64,000 nt of DNA from Draconibacterium aestuarii (GCA_026671195.1 JAPOHD010000031.1:1-64000), one strand, 5' to 3'; counted from the stretch's first letter, positions 17,601-25,864 are shown. Numbers and translations are program-made. Notes: a model not told the origin generated them from the letters alone.

Positions 17601-18096
17601 TGTTGCTGTTATCTTCTCTTTCCTCCCAATTGCCTAAATAACGATAGCCTAACTTAGTATGGAATAATTCAACAACTCTATCTTGTGTTACTCTTTCAAG
17701 TTGCCCCACTTTAGAAGTTGAGGAACCCTGTATCCTATTAATAATGTTTTTCTTTATTTCTGTAGCTAACAGTTTGTCCGGTGGTTGAACAATTAGTCCA
17801 GGAGCTGGCAATATATTTTCGTCAATTGAACCTGAATAGTTTTGAGCTTCAATTTCTGATTTGTGGTTTAATGTTCCGACAAGAAAATGAGAAATATTTG
17901 ACTGAAAGACTGTCCGCAAATCAATGTCACCATTGAGGAAAGATGCTGTTTGTTCAACATCAACTTTTAATCCAATGTATTCTTCATTGTCCTCATCCAA
18001 TAGCACAAAAAGAAAGTTGTATTGCTTACTATCTTCACAAATAAGAAGCGTTGGAATGTCATAATAATATAACTGTTTGACTACTTTTAGTTTCAT
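14605..18096 (-). CDS. hsdR: Type I restriction enzyme, R (motor and nuclease) subunit
   Basis: HsdR translocates DNA with ATP and cuts at a distance from unmodified recognition sites, acting in the HsdR2M2S1 complex. The 1163-aa protein has the N-terminal PD-(D/E)XK nuclease (RPDIVLYVNG..LGVIELK, about 250-275), Walker A HTQGSGKSL near 420, DEAD-type box VFVDECHRTQ, motif III FIGFTGTPL and a C-terminal helicase motif AICRVNR. A helical C-terminal region docks on the methyltransferase. Length is complete. The start overlaps the 134-aa gene by 4 nt. Confidence 0.95.
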   Translation of the reverse strand: MKLKVVKQLYYYDIPTLLICEDSKQYNFLFVLLDEDNEEYIGLKVDVEQTASFLNGDIDLRTVFQSNISHFLVGTLNHKSEIEAQNYSGSIDENILPAPGLIVQPPDKLLATEIKKNIINRIQGSSTSKVGQLERVTQDRVVELFHTKLGYRYLGNWEEREDNSNIEEEILTQFLKKKYSDNIINTALYELNKVASDQSKSLYDVNKEVYTLLRYGVNVQPEVGKNKKTVWLIDWKNPLNNDFAIAEEVTVKGVHNKRPDIVLYVNGIALGVIELKRSTVSISEGIRQNLDNQKHLFIKPFFSTMQFVMAGSDNEGLAYGAIETKEKYYLKWKEVSEELNEKDKFLLQLTKPIRDLASTVEHRLDKNIVEMLNKKRFIEMLHDYIVFDRGIKKLPRPNQYFGIRAAQEHVRKREGGIIWHTQGSGKSLTMVWLTKWIRENVENARVLVITDRTELDEQIEKVYKGVDEQIYRTTSGKDLIDKLNSNSPWLLCSLVHKFGGKEEVDENDVANYIIDLKASLPTNFKAKGDIYVFVDECHRTQSGKLHEAMTSILPNSVFIGFTGTPLLKKDKQTSLEVFGKYIHTYKFDEAVSDKVVLDLRYEARDIEQKIASMDKIDQWFDAKTKGLTEFAKTELKQKWGTLKKVFSSKSRLEKIVADVMLDMETKERLQNGRGNAMLVSESVYNACRYYELFQSAGLKNSAIITSFAPSHADIKGEETGEGLTEKLIKYEIYQKMLNGKDVETFEIEAKKKFVEEPAQMKLLIVVDKLLTGFDAPSATYLYIDKNMKDHGLFQAICRVNRLDSDDKDYGYIIDYKDLFKSLDKSIHDYTSGAFDNYEKEDVAGLLENRLKKGKERLDDALETMRALIEPVEPPKGQVQFQHYFVGNPENSDELKDTEPRRVALYKSVISVIRAYANIADEMVEAGYSLSDIEKIKIEIKYYENLRKEIQIASGDYIDLKQYEPAMRHLIDSYIGAEESRILSSFDDLSLVELIVEKGKDALDNLPPNIRKNKDSMSETIENNLRKVIIEESPTNPMYYEKMSILLDELIKLRKEKTEEYEKYLDEIVELTQKIKKPSSSSSYPATINSNAKRALFDNLGKNEKLANELDSKIMSTKKDSWRDNKFKQKEVRFAIEEVLNKYGISNQEELTRIFDLVKNQRDY

Positions 18097-18497
18097 GCTT
18101 CTACTTTTTGAATGGTTACTGAACTAATATCGAAGGAATGTGAACGCCACCACGAATAGTGACCTTCAGAAAAGGTTTGTTTTAGCATTCCATCGTTTTC
18201 CTGTAATACAACTTTGCCAATGAGTCTTTCTTTCTTTTTGCCCGCTGGTGTCTTAATAAAAGCGTTTAACAAACCTTCTACCGAATCAAAAGTAGATACT
18301 GCTCTTGCAATGCACTCATCAGGATATGTTTTGGTCGGATTCTTTTTGCGGTGCGAAACAAAACAATCTGAAGTTGCAGGTTCTTTTTTAACAATGCGAA
18401 ATAGTTGGTTTTCCTGTGGTTGAAAAGCATCCTCATGTGGACATGTACAACCATCAATTACTAAATCTTCAAAATATGTATTGTCTTGTTTGCTCAT
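18093..18497 (-). CDS. Unknown 134-aa protein between hsdS and hsdR
   Basis: I do not recognise this protein. It is 2 nt after hsdS and overlaps hsdR by 4 nt, so it is an integral part of the operon. It has two cysteines near the start (DGCTCPHED), two more in the middle (SDCF, PDECIARAV) and an aromatic C-terminal motif (GHYSWWRSHSFD). Length and composition suggest a small globular soluble protein. Candidate roles are a modulator of the restriction enzyme or an unrelated passenger; there is no evidence for either beyond position. Confidence 0.75.
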   Translation of the reverse strand: MSKQDNTYFEDLVIDGCTCPHEDAFQPQENQLFRIVKKEPATSDCFVSHRKKNPTKTYPDECIARAVSTFDSVEGLLNAFIKTPAGKKKERLIGKVVLQENDGMLKQTFSEGHYSWWRSHSFDISSVTIQKVEA

Positions 18498-18499
18498 AA

Positions 18500-19723
18500 T
18501 TACTTTAACCGCTTTTTACCTGTTAACAAATCTTGCATTATTCCATTTTTAAGTGCTTTAACTTTTGTGAGTTTTTTCTCTAAGTGTTCAATTTCAGAAT
18601 CCATATCAAATAATATTTTGGCAATTGATTCTTGTTCATCTATCGTTTTAGGTACTTTAAATTTAAAGGTGACAAAATCTTTTTGGTATAAGTGATTTAT
18701 TGTTGAACCTGCACTTAATTGAGAAAGGAATCTTAAAAACACATCTGACAATAAAATAAAGTAGAAGAATTCAGGATTAAATGAATCTTCAATTGGCCTT
18801 ATTACAAATACACCACTATTTAATGTGGCAGGTTTAGGCACATTTTTAATTAATGCGACTTTTCCAATAGTACCATCCTTAGTAACTAAAACATCATGTT
18901 CTTTTACTTGAATATTTTTATCTTGTTTATATCGTTCATATTCGACAAAATGGCAATTATCCCAATCAATATAACCATTATGAAATTCGGTGCCTGTAAT
19001 AAGGTAATAATCCCCAGTATCTTTATATTCTGCAGTTGTTAAGCCTTGCCAACCTATCCTTGCTTTTAGAATTGCTGATTTTCCTAACTCTTTTTCAATC
19101 CAATCAGGTTTTGGGGTAAGCAGTTCTTGTACAGCACCTTTCTTTATATTTCGTTTTTTGATAAGTAGTTTTTCTAATTCAAGAATTAGAGAATTACAAT
19201 CAAAAATTGCAGATGAAATATTTTCTTGCTCATCTTTGGTTGAGGGTAAAGCAACAGGACAATCTAAAATCTCTTGGCGTTTTATATTAGTTTGACCCGT
19301 ACCACTATCAAAAGCCAAATAATACTTGTTTCTATTAAGTTTATAGAATAGATATTTGTTGTCGGTATCTTCATTTGCAGTTATACCACCAATACGCTGA
19401 TTTAGAGTGTATCTATCATCTGCCTCAATTAGATAGCATTTTGCTAAAGCTTTTCCTTTGGGAATATCACTCATCACAATTGTAATATCACCTTTCTTTA
19501 ACGGGAAAATATTACGTTTTGAAAATTTCTTAACTCGCCCTTCGGTTGAAATGAATTTTGAGTTAACGACTATGTAATCGCCGTGTTCATCAATAAACTG
19601 TTCATGGGCCTTCCCATTTTCAAAATGCGCTATTTCATGCAAAGGTTTCACAACCCAATCATTGGGAATTATTCCTGCATCTGTTTGCTGAAAACCCTCT
19701 GCTATTTTCTTTTCTTCTACCAT
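18500..19723 (-). CDS. hsdS: Type I restriction-modification specificity subunit
   Basis: HsdS reads the bipartite DNA target for both methylation and restriction. The 407-aa protein has the two-fold layout of the family. The first target-recognition domain (about 15-180) begins with IIPNDWVVKPL and ends at PVALPSTKDEQENI. A conserved helical spacer follows (LILELEKLLIKKRNIKKGAVQELL). The second domain (about 215-370) is followed by an equivalent helix ending MQDLLTGKKRLK. Both halves are intact. The start overlaps the hsdM stop by 7 nt. Confidence 0.94.
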   Translation of the reverse strand: MVEEKKIAEGFQQTDAGIIPNDWVVKPLHEIAHFENGKAHEQFIDEHGDYIVVNSKFISTEGRVKKFSKRNIFPLKKGDITIVMSDIPKGKALAKCYLIEADDRYTLNQRIGGITANEDTDNKYLFYKLNRNKYYLAFDSGTGQTNIKRQEILDCPVALPSTKDEQENISSAIFDCNSLILELEKLLIKKRNIKKGAVQELLTPKPDWIEKELGKSAILKARIGWQGLTTAEYKDTGDYYLITGTEFHNGYIDWDNCHFVEYERYKQDKNIQVKEHDVLVTKDGTIGKVALIKNVPKPATLNSGVFVIRPIEDSFNPEFFYFILLSDVFLRFLSQLSAGSTINHLYQKDFVTFKFKVPKTIDEQESIAKILFDMDSEIEHLEKKLTKVKALKNGIMQDLLTGKKRLK

Positions 19724-22161
19724 GAGTAATTCATTCGTTTGAGGTGGTTTTCAACTTTTGCGGTCAAATCTGCAACATCGTTTGTAAGCTTTGGCATTGG
19801 TGTTTCGTAACGTTCAGCCAATTCTTTTATGCGTTCCGTTAATCGGTGGCTAATGGCATCCATTTCGGTTTTGATTTTATTTTCCATTGTTGCCATCCAT
19901 TTTTTATCCACCACAATTGTCTTTATTTCTTCGATTGAAAGTTTCGGATATTGCTTAATGATTTTGATTTCAAGTTCAGCCAATGCTTTTTTGATGTCTG
20001 CTTTTAGTTTGGACTCTTTAGTCATTAGTTTTTTGTATTTGGCAAGCATATTCCATTCTTCAGCATTTTCAGCATCTTTTCTACCAAGCTCTTTAATTCT
20101 TGCGTCTAAATTTTTCTTGGAGATTTTTAGCTTATCGTCCATTGCTTCAGTCAGCAACCCATCTTCTCCGCCATTTTCTTCGCGCAATTCATCCATTTCT
20201 GCAACCGTAGCTTCTAAATCGGTTTGTAGTGAGTCAATTGCCGCTTGTTCAGTTGGGAAGTATTCCTGAATAATTAAAGATGTTGGAATCAAGCGACCTT
20301 CCAAACCTTCAATTCCAGCTACTTGTTTTTCAACTTCTTTTCCAGCCTTTTTTGATTTCTTAATAATGCGAGTAACTATATTCCCAGCTTTCCAACCATC
20401 AGCAGAAAGTTCATATAAATCATCTTGCATTATGTTTGCCCAATAATCCATTAAGTGTTGGTAAACAGCGTACTTATCAACCAGGTCTTTCCCATGATAG
20501 GTGTTAAGAATATCTTCCGAAATTTCTTTTATCACTTCTTTTGGATGGCAAGCTTCTTCTAATGCTTTTAAATACGTTGTGTTTTTTGCTTTCCATTTTG
20601 AGAAAACTTTCTCCATTGTGTCGGAATACTTCAAAAACTCCGGGTGATTAAAAATAGAAGGTTTGATTTCATCTTTGGCAACATTCAAGTCCCAGTAATT
20701 GGCCCTTGAATTTGCTTTAAATAAATTGGTTTTTAATGTTGGGTAAACTTTCCAGTAATTATTCAAAGCTTCAATATCTCTGTTTGGAATGCCACCTAGC
20801 AAATGAGCTTCAATATCCTGTATATCTTCTTCCTCTTGGCTATCTATATAGCGAGGAATATTCAGATTGTAATCATTCTTTAGGTTTGATATTTCAGATA
20901 TAGGAACTACTCTGCTGTATTTTGGTATTTCCAGTTGCTTGTTAAAAACATCAACTATTTTGTGAATGTCCTGCGAACGAAGCCGGTTTTTATTACCATC
21001 TTTCATAAAGTCTTTCCCTGCATCAATCATAAAAATGCCTTTCCGATGCGCAGCATTTTCTTTATCTAAAACTAAGATACAAGCTGCAATTCCAGTTCCA
21101 TAAAACAAGTTTGCAGGTAAACCTATTATCCCTTTTATGTAGCCTCTCTTTACTATGTTTTTTCGGATTTCTGCTTCTGCATTTCCTCTAAATAGCACAC
21201 CAAGGGGCAAAATTACAGCTCCTTTTCCATTGCTCTTTAAAGATTTGATAATGTGGAGCAAATAAGCATAATCACCATTTTTCTTTGGTGGATTTTCATA
21301 ACCTTCAAATCGTTTATAAATGTCATTTGTAGCGTCCAAACCGTTCATCCAAGTTTTGTCGGAAAATTTTGGATTAGCAACGACATAGTTGAATGTTTTG
21401 AGTTCACCAGTAGTATCATCAGTAAACAATGGATTAGAAAGCGTATTTCCTTGCCGAATATCGGCAGAAGGGTTGCTGTGCAACCACATATTCATTACTG
21501 ATAATGCTCTTGTAGCTTCATCTTTTTCCTGACCGTATATTGAAATTCCGTGCGGCGCTTCGTCGGCAGCTTTAAGTAAAAGTGAGCCAGAACCACAAGT
21601 CGGGTCATAAATCGTATCAGCTTGGCTTTGCGATTTATTAATACCAAGTACTTGAGCTAATATTCTTGAAACTTCGGAAGGTGTGTAGAATTGCCCTTTA
21701 CTTTTGCCACTTTCCGTAGCGAAGTGGCGCATTAGAAATTCATACGCATCTCCTAAAATATCATCATCGGTTGCTCTGTTTCCACTAAAATCAAGTTCTT
21801 CATTTTCGAAAATCTCAATTAAATTACTTAAAGTGTCAACTTTTTCTTTTCCTTTCCCAAGGTGCTCATCTTTGTTGAAGTCAGCTTTATCAATAATGCC
21901 AGCTAAATCATTTGCTTTGGCTAAGGCTCCAATAATTTTATTGATTTTATCTCCAATGTCAGGTTGTCCTTTGAGCTTTACCATATCTTTAAAGCTGGCA
22001 CCTTCAGGAATGTCAACCAACTTGTCGCCTTTGTCTGACACATATTTCATAAACAATAATACCAATACATAATCTTTGTACTGGCTTGCATCCATACTGC
22101 CTCTTAATTCATCACAGCTTTTCCAAAGCGAGCTGTATAATTCTGATTTTTTTATTGCCAT
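19717..22161 (-). CDS. hsdM: Type I restriction-modification DNA methyltransferase subunit
   Basis: HsdM transfers methyl from S-adenosylmethionine to the N6 of adenine in the HsdS-defined site. The 814-aa protein has the helical N-terminal domain (LWKSCDELRGSMDASQYKDY), AdoMet motif DPTCGSGSLL and a catalytic motif reading ANPKF where ANPPF is commonest. A long C-terminal extension (about 520-814) is largely coiled coil. It is longer than the usual 500-550 aa, as in the subgroup with this extension. It follows the XRE regulator by 8 nt. Confidence 0.94.
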   Translation of the reverse strand: MAIKKSELYSSLWKSCDELRGSMDASQYKDYVLVLLFMKYVSDKGDKLVDIPEGASFKDMVKLKGQPDIGDKINKIIGALAKANDLAGIIDKADFNKDEHLGKGKEKVDTLSNLIEIFENEELDFSGNRATDDDILGDAYEFLMRHFATESGKSKGQFYTPSEVSRILAQVLGINKSQSQADTIYDPTCGSGSLLLKAADEAPHGISIYGQEKDEATRALSVMNMWLHSNPSADIRQGNTLSNPLFTDDTTGELKTFNYVVANPKFSDKTWMNGLDATNDIYKRFEGYENPPKKNGDYAYLLHIIKSLKSNGKGAVILPLGVLFRGNAEAEIRKNIVKRGYIKGIIGLPANLFYGTGIAACILVLDKENAAHRKGIFMIDAGKDFMKDGNKNRLRSQDIHKIVDVFNKQLEIPKYSRVVPISEISNLKNDYNLNIPRYIDSQEEEDIQDIEAHLLGGIPNRDIEALNNYWKVYPTLKTNLFKANSRANYWDLNVAKDEIKPSIFNHPEFLKYSDTMEKVFSKWKAKNTTYLKALEEACHPKEVIKEISEDILNTYHGKDLVDKYAVYQHLMDYWANIMQDDLYELSADGWKAGNIVTRIIKKSKKAGKEVEKQVAGIEGLEGRLIPTSLIIQEYFPTEQAAIDSLQTDLEATVAEMDELREENGGEDGLLTEAMDDKLKISKKNLDARIKELGRKDAENAEEWNMLAKYKKLMTKESKLKADIKKALAELEIKIIKQYPKLSIEEIKTIVVDKKWMATMENKIKTEMDAISHRLTERIKELAERYETPMPKLTNDVADLTAKVENHLKRMNYSW

Positions 22162-22169
22162 CTTTTTAT

Positions 22170-22445
22170 TTACAAATTCTGTTCAACAACCTTAATTGCT
22201 TCTTTTGCTACTTCTTCATCTTTAACTAATTCGTATACTTGTCCAGCAAGCCAGAGCATTAGTAACTCCTTTTCTTCAACCTGAAAGAGTTTTGCCAGTT
22301 TAATGACTTGCTCTCGTTTTGCCTTACGTTCGCCCCTTTCAATTTTACTGTACATGGGCGTGTCAATTTCCAGTTCAGCAGCCAATTGACGTTGGAGCAA
22401 AGCCTTCTCTTCCCGTAATTCTTTTATTCGTTTTCCTAAATACAT
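22170..22445 (-). CDS. XRE-family transcriptional regulator
   Basis: This 91-aa protein has a clear helix-turn-helix (GKRIKELREEKALLQRQLAAE, then MYSKIERGER) in residues 3-45 and a helical, acidic tail. It is the first gene of the defence block, 8 nt ahead of hsdM. Small XRE proteins in this position often act as controllers that delay restriction until methylation is established. That role is inferred from position. Confidence 0.85.
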   Translation of the reverse strand: MYLGKRIKELREEKALLQRQLAAELEIDTPMYSKIERGERKAKREQVIKLAKLFQVEEKELLMLWLAGQVYELVKDEEVAKEAIKVVEQNL

Positions 22446-22605
22446 AATTATAGGGTTATGGACTTGTCAGATTTTGGCTAATTTAATAAAGAAAAGCTAA
22501 ACATAAACAAGAAAAAACAGGATAATTATCAACATCGGAGAGGGGAAGTGTAGGAAACGTAGGAAATGGGAGAGTTAAAAGTATACAGTCGCAGTTTGTA
22601 AGGGG

Positions 22606-22646
22606 CAAATAAAAACCTGTCAGGTCGAAAGAACGTTGACAGGTTT
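22606..22646 (-). terminator. Terminator after the DUF3987 gene
   Basis: AAACCTGTCA at 22613-22622 pairs perfectly with TGACAGGTTT at 22637-22646. On the minus strand the stem is followed by TTTTTATTT. It is 20 nt past the DUF3987 stop and separates the replication module from the defence block. Confidence 0.8.
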
Positions 22647-22665
22647 CCTATAAATCCGCTGTTTC

Positions 22666-24486
22666 CTATTTCCCATTTGGCGGTTTTGTGTAGTTGTTGT
22701 GCTCGTGTTCAAGCAAGCCATTGTCTTTGAATTGACCGATGTATTTTTCTGCGGTCTTTTCTTTAATATCCAAATCCTGAGCAACTGATAAGTAGCCTTG
22801 CCGGTTGAAATTATCCGGTAGGGCGTTGTAGAATTTCAGTTTAACGCCTTTTAAATCGTTGTTGGGCAGATTTTGGAAAACTGCGATAGCATGTTTTTCC
22901 AAAGTAAACGCAATTTGTATGGCCGTTTGAAAATCGGTTTCAGAGCAAATTAGCGGATTGGAATAGTCCCCGTCTTCGAGTATACGAAGGGTGCGAAGCA
23001 CCATCGCAATACGAAAAGTAATCAACCCCAAACGTCGGCTATTGGCGTTAAAATCGTTCCCCAAAAGCATTCTGTTTCGCTTGTAAAGCGTGTTGAATTG
23101 TTGCGTGAATATTTCGCCTTGTTCTGCAGTAAAACGAAATTCCATTGGTGAAGGTTGGTCAATGAGGGTTTGGTACAACTCATAGGTTTGTTCTCCCTTT
23201 GCTTCAAAAAACTCTGTGTAGTTTAATTTTCGATGGGAAACAAAGGGGTTTTTGAAGTCGCTGTAATCCTCAAAAGCATAGTAGAGAAATCGGCTGAATA
23301 AGCCGTTTTCGACATCAGGCATCATATTGTGGACTTGCTTCGGTGTACCAGAAAGAACGATTGCCAGGTGCGGGTCTTCCACTTCAATGTGTTCGTTGTC
23401 TTTACGACGAAACATATTGGTGCTTTCGTGGTGGAATGCTTTTCGCAATACATCGCTAAAGTTTCCCCAATCCTGTTTTAGCGTTCCTGCCAAGGTGTCG
23501 GCTTCGGTCTCGAAGATGATGCCTTTAAAATCGTTATCGGATAATGCCTGGATAAATGCAGATGCACTGCTGTTGGCCGGAATGTAAAACATCTTCCGCT
23601 TTGGTTCTCTGGGGCGTTCAATTCCCTGTCGTTGGTTTTTATTCAGGTTGTTGTAGTTCTCCATTTCCTGTTCGTAGGCTTCTTTCTCCCGGATAGATTG
23701 TTCTACCATTGTTTTATGGATTCTTAAACCAAAGAATTTAGCCCATTTGAGTTTTCCTTTACCGGAGCCTGCCGGAGCAGTGACAAATGAATAAAGGTGA
23801 GCTGAATGTGGCTCGTCGAAGTAAATGCCTTCAATATTGGGTAGGCTTCCGCTTATTACAGCAATTGCACCAATCAAGAATACATCTTTTTCAATGGCAT
23901 CGGCAAACATTTCGCAGCTATCCCGAAGGATTTCGGGAAGCTGTGAATAGACCTCGGTTGGGATTTTTGGTGTATTGAAGATGGTTTCTGAATCAATTTC
24001 AGACTTTGTTTCAATATTACCCCTTCGTTTGTCGGAGCCGGACACCTCCCCTGAAACAGGGGAGGAATTGGAGCCAGTGGTTATAAGGCTTATTCCGGCT
24101 TGTTGAGCCAGGTGGAAAAAGCTTTTAATGGTTACACCGTGGCCGGAAGATTTCAGGCAGTTGTCATACTGCTTATCGCAATTGCTTTGCGAATAGCCCG
24201 GATAATAACGGCTGACACGGTGAAAGTAATCGCGGCCAGCTTCACCAAACTCATCAGCAAAGGCAAAACCAATATCCCGCCAATCTGAGTAACTGGCGGT
24301 AATATCGGTATGAGCGGATTCGAGGCGTTGAATGATGGTTTCAACATCATTTAAACTATCGTTGTCAGAAATACCCCTCCGTCCGGTAAAACCGGCCACC
24401 TCCCTTGAAACAGGGGAGGAATTTGAGCTACTTTCAGCTGTTGGTTCGGTATGTAACCATTGATTTATTTCGAATTTCTTTTTCAT
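22666..24486 (-). CDS. PriCT-2 / DUF3987 protein (replication-type P-loop ATPase)
   Basis: This is a predicted primase-associated helicase-like protein used by Bacteroidota integrative elements for their own replication. With the start at 24486 (MKKKFEINQW) it has 606 aa. A PriCT-2 domain spans about 48-130 (SDWRDIGFAFADEFGEAGRDYFHRVS). DUF3987 runs from about 175, with Walker A APAGSGKGK at 237-245, and a winged-helix-like end. The longer frame adds 28 residues of doubtful quality. Two palindromic repeats have been inserted in frame, encoding SNSSPVSREVAG and SNSSPVSGEVSG near 21-39 and 139-157. Confidence 0.85.
   Translation of the reverse strand: MKKKFEINQWLHTEPTAESSSNSSPVSREVAGFTGRRGISDNDSLNDVETIIQRLESAHTDITASYSDWRDIGFAFADEFGEAGRDYFHRVSRYYPGYSQSNCDKQYDNCLKSSGHGVTIKSFFHLAQQAGISLITTGSNSSPVSGEVSGSDKRRGNIETKSEIDSETIFNTPKIPTEVYSQLPEILRDSCEMFADAIEKDVFLIGAIAVISGSLPNIEGIYFDEPHSAHLYSFVTAPAGSGKGKLKWAKFFGLRIHKTMVEQSIREKEAYEQEMENYNNLNKNQRQGIERPREPKRKMFYIPANSSASAFIQALSDNDFKGIIFETEADTLAGTLKQDWGNFSDVLRKAFHHESTNMFRRKDNEHIEVEDPHLAIVLSGTPKQVHNMMPDVENGLFSRFLYYAFEDYSDFKNPFVSHRKLNYTEFFEAKGEQTYELYQTLIDQPSPMEFRFTAEQGEIFTQQFNTLYKRNRMLLGNDFNANSRRLGLITFRIAMVLRTLRILEDGDYSNPLICSETDFQTAIQIAFTLEKHAIAVFQNLPNNDLKGVKLKFYNALPDNFNRQGYLSVAQDLDIKEKTAEKYIGQFKDNGLLEHEHNNYTKPPNGK
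23915..23943. repeat. Coding palindrome, second family
   Basis: CAGCTaTCCCGAA-GGA-TTTCGGGAAGCTG forms a near-perfect hairpin inside the DUF3987 gene. A relative lies at 25352-25378 in the VirE-N gene. Confidence 0.55.
24020..24070. repeat. Palindromic coding repeat, copy 1
   Basis: About 50 bp centred on the perfect hairpin CCTCCCCTG-AAA-CAGGGGAGG (24045-24065), with a flank reading ccccttcg..gtcggagccgg. It lies in frame inside the DUF3987 gene and matches the copy at 24374-24425. Confidence 0.75.
24374..24425. repeat. Palindromic coding repeat, copy 2
   Basis: CCTCCCTTG-AAA-CAGGGGAGG at 24399-24419 (one G-T pair) with flank cccctccgtccggtaaaaccgg. It has the same orientation as the first copy and is also in frame in the DUF3987 gene. 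Confidence 0.75.
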
Positions 24487-24645
24487 GGTTACAGAATTAT
24501 TACGGTTAACATTGAAAATTTGAACATCATCATTGAGTAATAGAGCAGAAATGGAACGACTACCCACCATAAGGGATGAATTACAGATGTAGCTTTTTGA
24601 AGCATCAATTTTAAAAGTGCGAGAAATTTATTTTGTTTCATCTTT

Positions 24646-25587
24646 TTAAATTTTAGCAGTTAAATATTTCGGATTGATATATGCCTCCGGGTCGTGAGGC
24701 AGGAAACATGCACGGGAGACATCTTTTCCCGATTTGTCCACTTCCAATTGGTAAACTTCCCTGATATAATTGGCGATAGCCTGAAAGAAGTTTTGGTGCG
24801 TGGCTTCGGTTATATCGATGGGTATAATCCATTTTAAACCGTCGCCGGAAGGAGAGACAAATAGCATTTCCGTTTCAAAATATTCGTCCTGCAGCAACTG
24901 TTTTTTCAGTTGTTGTAAGTCTGAGATATGGTCAAAATCGATGGTCAGCAACCCGGAATGACTAACTAGAGCTTTGTCGTTCCTTTTGGAAAAAGTGCCG
25001 GAAAATGTGGCATAATCAAATTTTAATGCCTTGAATTTTCGTGCCGCATCTTTCGTCTGGATAGCTCGCAATTGGTCAGTTATAGAGCTATATTCTTCCG
25101 ATTTAATCAAGTTGTAGGCTTCAACCAAACTTAGGGTTTCCTTAGGGTGAATGTTGCTTACAGGAGCATTGAAGTAGCTGAATTTTGGAATGTGAACCAC
25201 TGGTTTAACATTTTCGTTTTTTGCCGAATTTGGCAAAGCACGATTACTATAAAAGTGGTGTTGTTCGCCAATGCGAAGATTCATTTCTTCGTTTAGCTTA
25301 GCTAATAGTTCGCTGCCAGATAGCTTGTAATGCAGTTCAGCGAAGTCGAAAGGAGTACCCGAGAAATCGGGTAGCTCCAAATCGCTGTAATTAAACACCC
25401 AGTTCTGGTTGATAAGCTTTAGTGTTTGCTTATTATCATTAAATGGGTTCTTCGCTGGTTTGCATTCCTTCCCGGAAAGCTGAACGACTACTTCGTCCGG
25501 GTAATATTCCTGCAGGATATTTGCATAAATGTTTAACCCGTAATGAGTCAGGTCTAAAATATCCTTCTCCTTAATCATGGCTTTCAT
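24646..25587 (-). CDS. VirE-N / BT4734-type primase-like protein
   Basis: This 313-aa protein belongs to the BT4734/BF3469-like group carrying a VirE N-terminal domain. The domain spans about residues 160-310 and includes KFKALKFDYATFSGTF, GLLTIDFDHI, VSPSGDGLKWIIPID and DVSRACFLPHDP. The N-terminal 110 residues look like a small zinc- or nucleic-acid-binding module with PFNDNKQTLKL and FDFAELHYKL. The family is related to archaeo-eukaryotic primases and habitually precedes a DUF3987 gene, as here. It overlaps the upstream helix-turn-helix gene by 17 nt. Confidence 0.85.
   Translation of the reverse strand: MKAMIKEKDILDLTHYGLNIYANILQEYYPDEVVVQLSGKECKPAKNPFNDNKQTLKLINQNWVFNYSDLELPDFSGTPFDFAELHYKLSGSELLAKLNEEMNLRIGEQHHFYSNRALPNSAKNENVKPVVHIPKFSYFNAPVSNIHPKETLSLVEAYNLIKSEEYSSITDQLRAIQTKDAARKFKALKFDYATFSGTFSKRNDKALVSHSGLLTIDFDHISDLQQLKKQLLQDEYFETEMLFVSPSGDGLKWIIPIDITEATHQNFFQAIANYIREVYQLEVDKSGKDVSRACFLPHDPEAYINPKYLTAKI
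25352..25378. repeat. Coding palindrome in the VirE-N gene
   Basis: GGAGTACCCGA-gaaa-TCGGGTAGCTCC pairs along its length apart from a single bulged C. It encodes part of LELPDFSGTPF in frame and resembles the palindrome at 23915-23943. Confidence 0.55.
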
Positions 25588-25864
25588 TTTTTAGGTTTCC
25601 GGAATAATTGCTTTCCAGGAGCTTTTCGAGGTCGGCAATTTTATAGTAGAACTTTCCATTGATTCGTGAATAGGGTAGTGTACCGGCATCCCGCAAGGAC
25701 TGAAGCGTTCGTTTGCTGATTTTAAGGGCAAACATAACTTCCTGCCCTTCAATCCAGTTTTGTTTAAACTGCTCTGTTCTTGTTTGCTTTAGTACCAGAA
25801 GCTGGGCCTTGATTTCTTTGATAGCGCTGGAGAGTTCCAGTAGCAATTGCATAATTTCCGTCAT
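25571..25864 (-). CDS. Excisionase-like helix-turn-helix protein (second of a pair)
   Basis: This 97-aa protein has an N-terminal helix (about 1-35, heptad-like Leu/Ile pattern) followed by a winged helix-turn-helix of the MerR/HTH_17 type: EVMFALKISKRTLQSLRDAG, LPYSRINGKFYY and IADLEKLL. Such pairs of small DNA-binding proteins sit upstream of replication or excision modules in Bacteroidota elements. Its start overlaps the previous gene by 4 nt, and its end overlaps the VirE-N gene. Confidence 0.85.
   Translation of the reverse strand: MTEIMQLLLELSSAIKEIKAQLLVLKQTRTEQFKQNWIEGQEVMFALKISKRTLQSLRDAGTLPYSRINGKFYYKIADLEKLLESNYSGNLKNESHD

Noticed and set aside
19829..20269. Plus-strand ORF of 146 codons inside hsdM
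   Set aside because: It is antisense to the coiled-coil part of hsdM and Ser/Ile-rich, the expected shadow of Lys/Glu-rich coding DNA.
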